Shown here: positions 1-7,822 of the stretch, piece by piece
Layout of the letters: each line of letters starts with the position of its first letter
How positions within the stretch are numbered: position 1 is the first letter of the stretch
NCBI GenBank assembly: GCA_036939975.1
Contig: JALLPB010001018.1
Location: 1 to 11,674, forward strand
Length of the DNA: 11,674 nucleotides
Reading direction: 5' to 3'
DNA from: Cyclostephanos tholiformis
Taxonomy: Eukaryota > Bacillariophyta > Thalassiosirophyceae > Thalassiosirales > Thalassiosiraceae
The notes under the pieces: generated by a model
What the model was told of the DNA's origin: nothing
Databases searched by the model: none
What the model saw: only the letters and a program-made list of their open reading frames with translations
Translations under genes and position numbers: made by a program

Positions 1-103
1 CCATTACAATCCCTTCTCCTCTTCTGTGTCTATTTGATTGTTGTATTTCCGCTGCCGCCGCTGTTGTCATTGTCATCATCTCATTGCTGCACCACCGTTA
101 TGC

Positions 104-240
104 GCCAACATGTCACAATTTACACGAGCCGACACGACACCGACATGGTGTCTGATGAGCCGACACGGTGCAATGTTGCCGACATGGTCTGTCTCATGTC
201 GGTGACATTGCACCAACATGTCGGCATGTCTGTCATTTTT
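104..240. repeat. Palindrome-rich block with 20-bp imperfect hairpin
   Basis: The motif GCCGACA/TGTCGGC and variants recur in both orientations. The strongest structure pairs 167-186 (GGTGCAATGTTGCCGACATG) with 195-214 (CATGTCGGTGACATTGCACC) at 18 of 20 positions around an 8-nt loop. A smaller one is GACACC (136-141) with GGTGTC (147-152). A 14-mer from the left arm, ATGTTGCCGACATG (173-186), recurs at 11547-11560 at the other end of the window. It could be a MITE or another foldback element. No coding signal is convincing here. Confidence 0.6.
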
Positions 241-294
241 GGGGGGAAAAATCCCCAACACAACGCCAACATTTCCAGCCTAGGATATTCGCAA

Positions 295-590
295 AAGCCA
301 CAACACTACTCTTGAGTTTGCCATTGCTGATTTCCCTGAGACTCACTTCAAGATTTTGGCAGGTAAATTCTGGATGATCTCATGAACCAGATGCTGAAAA
401 GGAGCCTTCCAGATCAAGAGCTCTGTTCTCTTCTGGTACTTATGGATCTCAAGAAGGACAACTGTACCAGGCCAATAACGATGGGGCTTCTTGATGCCTC
501 CTTTAGCTCCTCGCTGTCTCGCTGCGGCTTCTTGAGCTAGTCGGAGACATTGTTGTGCAGCAAGGTATTTTGCATTCGCAGATTGTGCCT
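295..590 (-). pseudogene. Histone H3 pseudogene (decayed)
   Basis: The minus frame reads [26 protein letters not shown], then [13 protein letters not shown], which follows the histone H3 core (alpha-N helix and start of the histone fold) in order and without gaps. The clear match is 364-535. Upstream, [13 protein letters not shown] is a weak echo of the H3 tail, and a tail-like stretch reaches about 590. The frame stops at 343-345, where H3 should continue for about 50 residues. A nucleotide echo of the next segment (GGC-AAA-CTC-AAG against Gly-Ala-Leu-Gln) runs to about 295. H3 is normally about 136 aa and almost invariant. Here seven of eight core arginines are replaced, by Trp (2), His (3), Leu and Lys. 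Five of these fit CGG to TGG or CGT to CAT changes. H3 needs those arginines for DNA and histone contacts, so I call it dead. A fast-evolving H3 variant is unlikely because the fold is truncated. Confidence 0.85.
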
Positions 591-672
591 GACTCCATGC
601 TTTTCTGCGGCAGCACATGCTCCCATTGTTGCAAGCTGAAGCCTCGGGGCCTTGCCTTCTGTGGACTTGCAA

Positions 673-860
673 GCGGTTTGTTTGGTTCTCACCATGATGA
701 TGAATTTATGCTAGTAACAATGGTGGTGTTTCCCTCTTGGTGGAAGGATGGCATTGCCAGCCTCACTCATTGAATGTTCTGTTCTCTAGTACTAACCTAC
801 ATACACAAAAGATTGTCCACGACCATCTCACTTGGCACTAAATTCAGTGAGTGGACGGAA
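673..860. other. Stretch without a supported gene
   Basis: Only short overlapping open frames on both strands, none with a recognisable motif. I see nothing to annotate beyond the flank of the histone pseudogene. Confidence 0.5.
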
Positions 861-863
861 ATT

Positions 864-918
864 TTTTTCCACCTACTCACAACAATTTGGCGCCAAGGGA
901 AGTGAGTAGGTGGAAAAA
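864..918. repeat. Perfect 17-bp inverted repeat with central E2F-like palindrome
   Basis: TTTTTCCACCTACTCAC at 864-880 is the exact reverse complement of 902-918. The 21-nt spacer contains the perfect palindrome TTGGCGCCAA (887-896). With the preceding T this matches the TTTGGCGC core bound by E2F/DP factors in animals, plants and algae. Further GTGAGT/ACTCAC words lie outside the arms (for example 847-853 and near 931-938). No gene start can be tied to it, so a promoter role is only a possibility. A cruciform or the end of a foldback transposon fits equally well. Confidence 0.7.
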
Positions 919-942
919 TTCTTGGGCATTACGCACTCACTT

Positions 943-1570
943 ATCTAACACACAACAACCAACATGAGCCACCACCACCCTAGGTACTTCCATCAGCTTT
1001 TCTCTCCTCTCTCTCCATGGGTGCAGCCGCGGCGCCATCCAATCACAGCGCCACTGCTCCCCCATGCCATGCGCAGGCCGCAAGCCATCGGGATTCGGTC
1101 GGTGTTGTTGGTTTGATTGCTGGGGAGAGCAAAAAGAGAGGGATTGAAAATTAGAGCAACAACTGGGGGGATGCTTGGGCCTTAGGGTGGCATCCATTTT
1201 TTGAAATTACACATAACAATCAAATAAAAGTTGGCATCTAAGATAGTGGGAAAGTGGGGAAGGATGCATGGCTGTGGTGGAACGTATGGGAGGATGCCAT
1301 GTCGTCGGTTTGGTTGTCAAATTAAATCAACAAGAATTAAGAGAGAGGGGAATGGGGCCAGGGCCGTAGGTGGCCGTCATTAAATTGGGGGACACAACAA
1401 CCAACCAAAAGTCAGTGTTGCCCGCGGAAGGGACATCTGAGATGGCATGTGACTGCGGCAAAACGTATGGGGTGGGCGTTTACCAATTGTTTGGTGGCGG
1501 CAATAATAATTCGTTGTGGCCTTCGATGGCTGCAAAATGATTTAAGAAACACAACAATCAACCAAAAACA
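943..1570 (+). repeat. Diverged direct repeats headed by ACACAACAAYCAACC
   Basis: A similar leader word occurs near 943, 1208, 1391 and 1549 (ACACAACAACCAAC, ACATAACAATCAAA, ACACAACAACCAACC, ACACAACAATCAACC), so spacing is roughly 160-265 nt. Two of the following stretches also share an AACGTATGGG-type segment (near 1281 and 1462). This looks like an old tandem or dispersed repeat with indels. The open frames inside (937-1197 and 1412-1699 minus) are low-complexity and I do not support them as genes. Confidence 0.4.
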
Positions 1571-1728
1571 AGCAGCCTCAATGGACGAGAGATGGGATGT
1601 GACAAGTGAATGACGGGGGGTGAAAGGGGAGTGCGATTCGATCGTTTTGGGGGTAATCGAGTTGGGCGGGGGGGTGGAAACATGGGTAAAATTGATCAAA
1701 TTGTTAAATGTTTTTTTTCTTGGCCAAT

Positions 1729-1851
1729 TTACAAAATGAAATAAAATCCTTCGACGCCGCTATCGACCACCCCATCGCGGAGGTGCCACCGGAAGGGTTT
1801 GGTCCAAATCGCAAAATCCATGCCGCTGGACCCGGTGAACGGCTCCGCCAT
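1729..1851 (-). CDS. Short GC-rich ORF, 40 aa, possible gene fragment
   Basis: An ATG in a good context (ACCATGGCGG) opens a 40-codon frame that starts MAEPFTGSSGMDFAIW and ends in TAA. Its codons favour G or C in the third position (GCG, CCG, ACC, GGC), unlike the AT-rich sequence on both sides, so it may be an exon or fragment moved from elsewhere. I recognise no domain and see no credible splice donor at its end. Chance is a real alternative given the short length. Confidence 0.2.
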   Translation of the reverse strand: MAEPFTGSSGMDFAIWTKPFRWHLRDGVVDSGVEGFYFIL

Positions 1852-1888
1852 GGTTGTGTTCTATTTTAATAAGGTGTAAGATAATAAA

Positions 1889-2013
1889 GGTAGGTAGGTA
1901 CTTAATTACTTAATGCACTCTATCGTAAATAGGTAGCTATTTTAATTGGGTAAAAAATAAAGTAGTATTGTAAGGTAGGTACACACTAATTACTACTAAT
2001 ACACTCTTGCGTA
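1889..2013 (+). repeat. Imperfect 80-nt-period duplication
   Basis: 1891-1927 (TAGGTAGGTACTTAATTACT, then TAATGCACTC and TATCGTAA) is echoed at 1971-2013 (AAGGTAGGTAC, AATTACTACTAATACACTC, TTGCGTAA). The copies differ by small indels. The region is AT-rich and no gene is seen. Confidence 0.5.
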
Positions 2014-2042
2014 AGAATGTAGAGAGTACTACGGCTTGCGGA

Positions 2043-2066
2043 GGATTTGATGAATCCATCAAATCC
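2043..2066. repeat. Perfect 10-bp hairpin with 4-nt loop
   Basis: GGATTTGATG (2043-2052) and CATCAAATCC (2057-2066) are exact reverse complements around AATC. No adjacent gene end is seen on either strand, so I do not call it a terminator. Confidence 0.6.
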
Positions 2067-2164
2067 GACTTCCTCGTGGAGCATTATGTATTTATCCTGC
2101 ACGTACGAACTTTCTAGGATTAGCAATAAATGACTGTCTGTCTGTCCATGTGCGGAAGAGCCGC

Positions 2165-2690
2165 AGGTTGAATCTCCATAAATTCAAAACTATGGACATG
2201 CCACCTCTGTAAATTCAAATTTATGGGTTAATCTTGCAATGTAATTTCAAATTTACCGCTTATTTGGACATTTTGTGAAGCTTTTTGAAGCACAACCCTT
2301 AAATTCAAATTTACTGCATCTAATATCAAAGTTATGGCCTCTCCATATACAATATTAGATGGCAAATCGCCCTTAATATCGAATATCGTGACAAAATATG
2401 GCCTACATTGCTGACATATTGCCAAATTTGATAATTATAATCACACAGAATATCAAATATAAAGTGAAATCAGAAACATATGGCAGATTTATTGCTATAT
2501 TTGATATTAGATGATGGGACATACCCATAAATTTGAATATACAGGCTTTTTAAATTCGAATTTAAGGGTTCACTGCAACAACTGTAAAATCAAATTTTGG
2601 GTTGGCTGGCTCAAGGGGCCTATATTCGATATTTGGCCAAAAATGACTATATATATACAAGTATATGAGTAAATTTGAATTTACCAATAT
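2165..2690. repeat. AT-rich tract with repeated AAATTCAAATTTA palindromes
   Basis: The near-palindromic word AAATTCAAATTTA, or its complement TAAATTTGAATTT, recurs at about 2177, 2210, 2244, 2300, 2525, 2550 and 2671, with variants such as TTAAATTCGAATTTAA. GATATTTGATAT-like words are interspersed. The copies are in both orientations and irregularly spaced. The only frame of note (2228-2425 minus) lies inside the repeats and I treat it as spurious. Confidence 0.55.
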
Positions 2691-2819
2691 TCAATATAAC
2701 GCAAACTGTGACGAGCTCCCAGGAAGCTCCTTGTGAGCTCCAAGCAAGCTTCTTAATTTTGTAAGATTGTTTGAAAAAAATCATGAATTTTCTGTAATGA
2801 GTTAGTGTTAAGTAAACAT
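2691..2819. other. Region just past the end of the unknown minus-strand gene
   Basis: Contains GAGCTCC/AAGCTCC/GAGCTCC words between about 2713 and 2750. It would hold the 3' untranslated region of the gene ending at 2820. I cannot point to a definite polyadenylation signal. Confidence 0.3.
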
Positions 2820-3935
2820 TTAATTTTCTTCTTCTACTTCGTACTCTTCTTCTTCCTCATCTTCACTACTTTCTCCATCATATTCCTTTTTTTGTTTTTC
2901 AGCTTCATCTGCCATAAATTTTTTAATCTCTTTTAGCTTTTGAATTTTTTTCTCCTTCTTCAACCTTATTGACATATTCAACAAGACATGCTGCTGCTCG
3001 ATTTGTTTTGTTTATCAAATCCATATTTTTTGGCTTAACTTTTTTCCCCCTCTAGCTCTTAGCAATCTTTCAATTTTGTCAATCATGAAACCACTGACAA
3101 TAGACATCAATAGCTATGGAGTCTTGTGCTGTTGGTCTTCTGGTGTATATGTCTCAATGTCTCCCCTGTCATCTCTTTTTTTTGTTTCCTTCTTTTTATA
3201 ACTGACATATGTCATTTCATAATTAGGAGGAAAGTTTTTCTTTTTTTTCAAATGTTTTTGCAATGTTCTCCACATAGGAACTTTCCCTGTACAAAATCAA
3301 TTCTGCCCAATCGAACAGAGATTTGACAACTTTTGTAGAATATTTTTTGTCTGGTGTGATGCTGTCAATAAAATCGATTTTTTCTGCATCCGTAGAATTT
3401 GCTTTAGACATATGGATATTGTAAACACCTCTAGGTACTGCCTTATTTGATGGCACGTTACAGTATCATCCGTAATCATTCCAGTCTATTGATTCTTTCA
3501 TTTCAGATTGTTCGAAGAAATATTCTTGAAGTTGTCTAGGCCATGTCAATATAACCAATGGTATTGTGGTATTGCCCTTTTTTTCAAATTTAATTCTCCT
3601 CCCAAATGGAAGTTTTTCAAAATAGCTGCAATGTTCTGTTCCTTTGAATAGAATCTCGAGCATTTCTGTTGGCTTATTTGAAGTACTTCTCTGTATGTCT
3701 TCAAAGTATGAAAAAAGCTTGTGTAGCTGTGGCAACCATTCCTGTAGGTCAGTCCTAATTTTTGGAGTCAGTCCATATTTGAATAAAATTTGGACAATTT
3801 CATACCCAACCCATGAATGCATGAAATGCTCAAACAACTCATGATTCCCTCCTCTATCCTCAACATTATTTTTTTTTGCAATAGCAGAGTTTGCTATCAC
3901 AAATGCTGCATCAAAAGTATACCACGACAGTGCAT

Positions 3936-4026
3936 CTTAATTGATTTAAGGAAATAAAAAACATTGTGAGATTTTTTTCGAACAAGTTTTTCCAAAACAG
4001 AATTTGTCATAAATTATTGTACTCAC
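3936..4026 (-). other. Candidate spliceosomal intron, 91 nt
   Basis: Donor GTGAGT at 4026-4021 and acceptor TTAAG ending at 3936, behind a T-rich tract. Removing it joins KFMSMM to ALSWYTFDAAF through a split AAT codon (phase 1) and removes the stops on both sides. A weaker alternative is that the frame simply runs on through a TGA. Confidence 0.65.
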
Positions 4027-4509
4027 TCATCATACTCATAAATTTGTCATGATCAATGTCTGCAATCAAATCGAGTGTGTCCAGCGCCGTAGTGAGCAAA
4101 TTAGTTTCATTGTCATTCTGAATCATGAAACAAGCATTGTATAACATGACCAAGAATATTGTAACAGGTACGATTTGACTGTTGCCGGTAAGTCCGCTAA
4201 TATATGTCACATCTGTCATCACCTCAATGTATTTTGTGTAGGCGCCATGCATCGTTATGAATGGAGATTTTCTCGTATAATTCCCATACCTTGCAACAAA
4301 GTTAATCACATTAACTTCAAAATCTCCTCCGCAAAGTTCGTTGACTTCAATGTTTTTAGCTTTTGATGACAAGTGCAGTACAATTCCAGGTATAATAAGG
4401 TATGCATTGTAAAGTCGTACATCAACCTTTCTTGCACAGTTTTTAGTTGCAACTGTTCCCAGGTCTGTTGTTACACTTTCATATGTTATCCGATAAGGAG
4501 GAGTCATGT

Positions 4510-4635
4510 CTGATGGTTAAGTATCATCAATTCATGGAAAAGTGATTTGTCTGCATGAAAGCTCTTCTTGCTACCCCTTCGAAGGGGGATCTGATTTAGG
4601 CATTCCAAGTTTCACTTCTAATGACTCAATTCTAC
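4510..4635 (-). other. Possible intron, 126 nt
   Basis: Donor GTAGAA at 4635 and acceptor CATCAG ending at 4510 join AMEKS to DMTPPYRIT in phase (G|AC). The removed part contains three in-frame stops but also a coding-like stretch, LEVKLGMPKSDPPSKG. The alternative is exon sequence with three nonsense codons. Confidence 0.35.
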
Positions 4636-4765
4636 CACTTTTTTCCATAGCTTTCTTGAAAGCCAACACTTTTGTATCAGTCCAATGCACTATTACAGAG
4701 GCGTCTCTGCCTGATATATCCAGATGATATTTAGGATTCTTTTGTGTATGTCCCGTGCTGTGAGT

Positions 4766-4860
4766 CTGTATTGTTTTGAGCCAGTTAGCGATATTTTTTT
4801 CATAGTGTAACTCTCAACGAATTCAGCTTAAAATGTGAAATCCATATGCTCTTTACCTAC
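4766..4860 (-). other. Candidate spliceosomal intron, 95 nt
   Basis: Donor GTAGGT at 4860 and acceptor ATACAG ending at 4766, phase 0. Splicing joins CWK to THSTGHTQKNPKYHLDIS. It removes a TAA and the need for a frame change at an A7 run, which supports it. One TAA, five codons upstream of the donor, is left unexplained. Confidence 0.5.
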
Positions 4861-5414
4861 TTTCCAGCATTATATGTTGGATTTGATATCTTTGGAATGT
4901 ATCCATGGAAAAAATGTGATGTTAAACATTGGCGCCCCAATCTGTCTTGTCATGATGTTGTTTATTTGTTCTCCGACAGCGAAGCCTGGATTGCTGAAAG
5001 ATTTTACAATGTCTTGATTTCTGAAATCAGCTAACATCATTGATCCCGGCTCAAGTATGATTGAATTTAGAAGACAAAGTACCAGTGACAACTGCAGCAT
5101 GTCAATGCATCCCTTCAAAAAAGCTAAGCCATATTCGATCATGTTTACTTTGTGATTTCACGAGAAATAAGTATGAACGATTTTAAGCATCATAGTTTCA
5201 TGTAGATGGTTGTGATTGACTGGTGCCATGTAAGGCTTGAGAGTTTGTTGTTCATTGTTTACATCAGAGGCTGTGAAAAATGGAAGCATTGCCGGTTTTA
5301 TTTCCATTCCAATTGTCACGCAGCTCTTTGAAACATTTTCTGGATTTTTTGAATGGTTGTTGACATCCTTGGTGTAGTCATGGATTCCTAGAGTACAATC
5401 GAGAATATTAGTCA

Positions 5415-5508
5415 CTGAGGTTTATTTGTCATGTTTTTTTGAAACAGAGAAATTTGTGTTTACTTACTGGAGTTTTGTGTACTGGTGTAATAATATTCGA
5501 TTCTTTAC
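5415..5508 (-). other. Candidate spliceosomal intron, 94 nt
   Basis: Donor GTAAAG at 5508 and acceptor CCTCAG ending at 5415 join MDRAT to TNILDC through a split GTG codon. It needs one frame slip at the A4 run 5526-5529. The rival is a 53-nt intron with a perfect GTAAGT donor at 5467, which would leave a TAG and a TAA in the exon. I prefer the 94-nt version because its size matches the other introns. Confidence 0.45.
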
Positions 5509-6072
5509 CTGTTGCTCTATCCATCTTTTGTGGTTGACGTGTCATGGCCGTCTGTTTCATCATCCCCCGTGTTCTTGTTGGTACTATCGCTGTTGCCTTC
5601 ATCGTCACTTTTGTGCTCAGTTGTTGGTTCCCCATGTTTTTCATCTTTGCTTGGCGCCGTCTTTTCTTCATTATCGTTGTTAACGTCTTTGTTGTTGAAC
5701 TCAGTTGCCTTAAATTTTTTGCTAATATTGAGCAATCCATATATACCAGCATCTTCATTATTGTCATCATCCCCTTTCGTGCATGACCTCTTAGGTATTT
5801 TTATTGCCTGTAACACCCTTGTTGCTGGCGCTGTCCTTCTCTCGGCCGCTTCTTTCTTTGGTAGGACTGGACTGAGATTTTTCTGGCTGCTTTTTTCTTT
5901 GTTAGAATTTTTTTTAGTTGTATCACAATCATTTTTTCCCATGTCGTTGTTAAGATCAGTTCCCACCAACCGCTTGCTATTTTGAGGCGCTACATTCGCA
6001 CCTTCTTCTATGCTGTTGTTGCTGCTGTGATTTTTTGTCCCTTTCCTTTTTTCCTTATTTTATGACAGTCAT

Positions 6073-6590
6073 TGTCTACCTCCGCAGGATGACTACCACA
6101 AGGAACCTTTGCATGTGTTGAGAGTGAAATTTTGTTGTGTGTTGACATGGTTCATGTGTATGTAGAGAACTAATATGCTATTTTCCAAAGATTCTTGGGA
6201 AGATTTGATGTAAAATATTCTTTTTTTCTACAGAATTGCCTACAGAGGTGTCAGTAAATCAGTATGAAATTTCAACTATATCTTCATAGTATTCCTTGGT
6301 ACATCTTGCGTGTAATAAGTATATTTTGGATACCAGCCTTAAGGGACTGAGTCTACATGACTGCTGACGCGTGACCGGATGAGATCTTTCTGAGAACATC
6401 TGCTTCCGGAAGTGCGTCAGAAATGTTTTCAGCCAGTTGTTGTCTAGGCTTGCTGTTTAGCCAAGATTAAGCCTAGACATCCCTTTTCCACTTCACCCAG
6501 CTTTTAAGCAGCTGTATGCCTCACTCTCCAAACTCAGACAACTCTTATCTAATTTTTACTATCATATCTGTCTGATTTTTTTTTGCAATC
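6073..6590. other. Divergent intergenic region
   Basis: Separates the minus-strand unknown gene (start near 6072) from the possible plus-strand gene (ATG 6591), so it would carry both promoters if both were once expressed. It contains an 11-bp inverted repeat (6441-6479) and a CTGACGC/GCGTCAG pair (about 6362-6420). A pyrimidine-rich tract runs just before 6591. No TATA box can be assigned with confidence. Confidence 0.4.
6441..6479. repeat. 11-bp perfect inverted repeat
   Basis: TGTCTAGGCTT (6441-6451) and AAGCCTAGACA (6469-6479) are exact reverse complements around a 17-nt spacer. A nested GGCT/AGCC pair lies inside. Candidate operator, foldback element or transposon end. Nothing else distinguishes these. 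Confidence 0.6.
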
Positions 6591-7273
6591 ATGTCGAACG
6601 TAAACGCCCCTCTTCTCAAGAAATCGTTGTCGGTAAGTCATTGTCAAAAACCTTGAAAAAAAAGAATGTGTCTCCGTGCAACGGTTTGTTGGTGGTTGAG
6701 TCTTCTCGTCCATTTTGTTCCACCCCTTTGACGATGTCCTCTCGTTCATCGATGGATTGTTTTTGATGTCATCTCCATCATCGATGTCTGCAGTATCGAA
6801 GTTGTCTTCCGTGTTGTCAAAATCTGCAAAGTCAAGAAAAAACTTGTTCTTGGGTCAACGACGTCTCCATTGTCAATGTCTACTACATCAAAGTTGTCGT
6901 CTCTGTCCTCGACAAATTCAAACATCAAGAAAAGATTCTTCCTCGATGAAACTGACCATTTTGAAAATACCAAGTACAAGAACAAAATTGATTGGTTTGA
7001 CTCGCTGGCAACCAACAAAGAATGCCTCAAATATGACATCAAGCAAAATCTCCCCAGTTCCCAAGAAGAGAAATCTTGTTCCTTTTACGTAACTATAAAA
7101 CATCCAACATAAGGTTAGCATTCATGGATGCAATTGGCAAAATTGGCAAAGCAGCAAGAAAGGGTGTTCTATCCTCTTCCCCCTTGTAAAGAGAAGCTCA
7201 TGAATGGTTTCATTGAACTGATATCAGGCAAAAGTTTGATGATGGATGATTGTTCTGAAAACTCTTTCAGGTG
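6591..7273 (+). pseudogene. Possible small plus-strand gene, unknown, broken
   Basis: I do not recognise it. ATG 6591 begins MSNVNAPLLKKSLS and runs straight into a GTAAGT donor-like site at 6633, so either an intron or a frame break follows. Two stretches then repeat each other at protein level. Frame 1 reads SPSSMSAVSKLSSVLSKS, then RKNLFLG (about 6773-6855). Frame 3 reads SPLSMSTTSKLSSLSSTN, then KKRFFLD (about 6861-6947). The frames differ by a shift near 6855. The second copy continues as DETDHFENTKYKNKIDWFD to a TAA at 7110-7112. The same frame resumes at 7128 with MQLAKLAKQQERVFYPLPP and ends in TGA at about 7273, beside a CAG|GTGAGT donor-like site (7271). The Ser/Lys-rich repeats suggest a disordered protein. 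A functional multi-exon gene with missed introns is possible. Confidence 0.35.
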
Positions 7274-7367
7274 AGTAATTTTTACGTATTTTTCCTGAAC
7301 AGAAAAAACCGTTATTTTGACAAGCTTGAATTTTATTTCTATCTTTCCTTTTTCAACTAATGCCCCA

Positions 7368-7730
7368 AGGAAAATGCATCAAAAAACAGAAGGAAAGTTT
7401 GAAACTGATGGAATTGACAGCCAGACCATAGACGATGGACAGGCCTTCGGGTGAATGGACAGATAGACCGTATGGTGGTGGATGGACAGACCATCGGCGA
7501 CGGACAGACATTTGAGAACAGACAGACCGTCGGGCAATGGACAGATTTACAGTCAACAGACAGACCGTAGGTTGTACTCAAACGTCACTCATTTCTCAAA
7601 ATTGACACCTTTCTTCTGCCAAAAAAAGATTCTCTCCTGATGAGGAAAATGCATCAAAAAACAGAAGGAAAATCAATCTGGGGTAGTTCCAATTCTCAAA
7701 ATTGATACCTTTCTTCTGCCAAAAAAAGAT
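7368..7730 (+). repeat. Duplicated A-B block, first copy split by a satellite
   Basis: Word A (AGGAAAATGCATCAAAAAAC plus AGAAGGAAA, 29 nt) occurs identically at 7368-7396 and 7643-7671. Word B (TCTCAAAATTGAYACC then TTTCTTCTGCCAAAAAAAGAT) occurs at 7593-7630 and 7693-7730 with one difference. The order is A-satellite-B-A-B. The A-B gap is 196 nt in the first copy and 21 nt in the second, so the first copy has gained the satellite or the second has lost it. Confidence 0.75.
7416..7572 (+). repeat. Degenerate GGACAGACCGTCGG satellite
   Basis: About six to eight imperfect copies of a word near ATGGACAGACCGTCGG, separated by variable spacers, for example GGACAGATAGACCGT, GGACAGACCATCGGCGACGG and CAGACAGACCGTCGGG. 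Both overlapping minus-strand open frames here (7353-7581) are translations of the repeat and not genes. Confidence 0.65.
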
Positions 7731-7822
7731 AGTTATATTTTCAACAATTAGCAAGGAATATAACACCCCAAACATTATTTCCAGGTAACGGACACACGAA
7801 TGGACACATATTTAGTCCATAT

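Larger units (their letters stand above)
2820..6072 (-). pseudogene. Large split gene of unknown family, damaged or misassembled
   Basis: I do not recognise the family. Exons inferred from reading-frame content are 6072-5509, 5414-4861, 4765-4636, 4509-4027 and 3935-2820, together about 950 codons. Phases match at all four junctions (1, 0, 1, 1). The N-terminal 190 residues are Lys/Asp/Asn-rich and low-complexity. A long ordinary-looking middle follows, with Trp- and aromatic-rich pieces such as HSWVGYEIVQILFKYG and FDWAELILY. The end is a charged helix (KLKEIKKFMADEAEKQKKE) and an acidic tail, SSEDEEEEEYEVEEEN, closed by TAA at 2820-2822. No transmembrane segment or catalytic motif is obvious. 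In-frame stops remain in three exons: TGA after YFS (near 5158), TAA near 4870, TGA 3466-3468 and TAG 3114-3116. Frame slips sit in A or G/A runs near 6062, 5527, 3241, 3045 and 2948. The start (ATG 6072) is tentative because the frame slips just after it. A cellular gene, an old viral insertion and a transposon gene all remain open. Confidence 0.6.

Noticed and set aside
34..377. Overlapping short ORFs on both strands
   Set aside because: They fall in a palindromic repeat and across the histone pseudogene, and have no recognisable motif.
2043..2066. Rho-independent terminator
   Set aside because: The hairpin is perfect, but no U-tract follows, no gene ends here, and the window is eukaryotic.
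5415..5467. A 53-nt intron with a perfect GTAAGT donor
   Set aside because: Leaves a TAG and a TAA in the upstream exon and is much shorter than the other candidates. Kept only as the rival to the 94-nt model.
5426..5985. Plus-strand open frames rich in Ser, Leu, Val and Phe that look like membrane proteins
   Set aside because: They are antisense to the Lys/Asp/Asn-rich N-terminus of the minus-strand gene. The hydrophobic look is the complement of charged codons.
7090..7114. A 25-nt GTAACT...TAAG segment as a mini-intron
   Set aside because: Too short for the ~90-nt introns inferred elsewhere in the window, and removing it does not clear both nearby stops.
7271..7302. A 32-nt intron with GTGAGT donor and AACAG acceptor
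   Set aside because: The donor is good, but the length is far below the other candidates and no coding frame continues convincingly after 7302.
7353..7581. Minus-strand frames with repeated VCPS/SVH words
   Set aside because: They are direct translations of the GACAGACC satellite in two frames, with no independent coding evidence.
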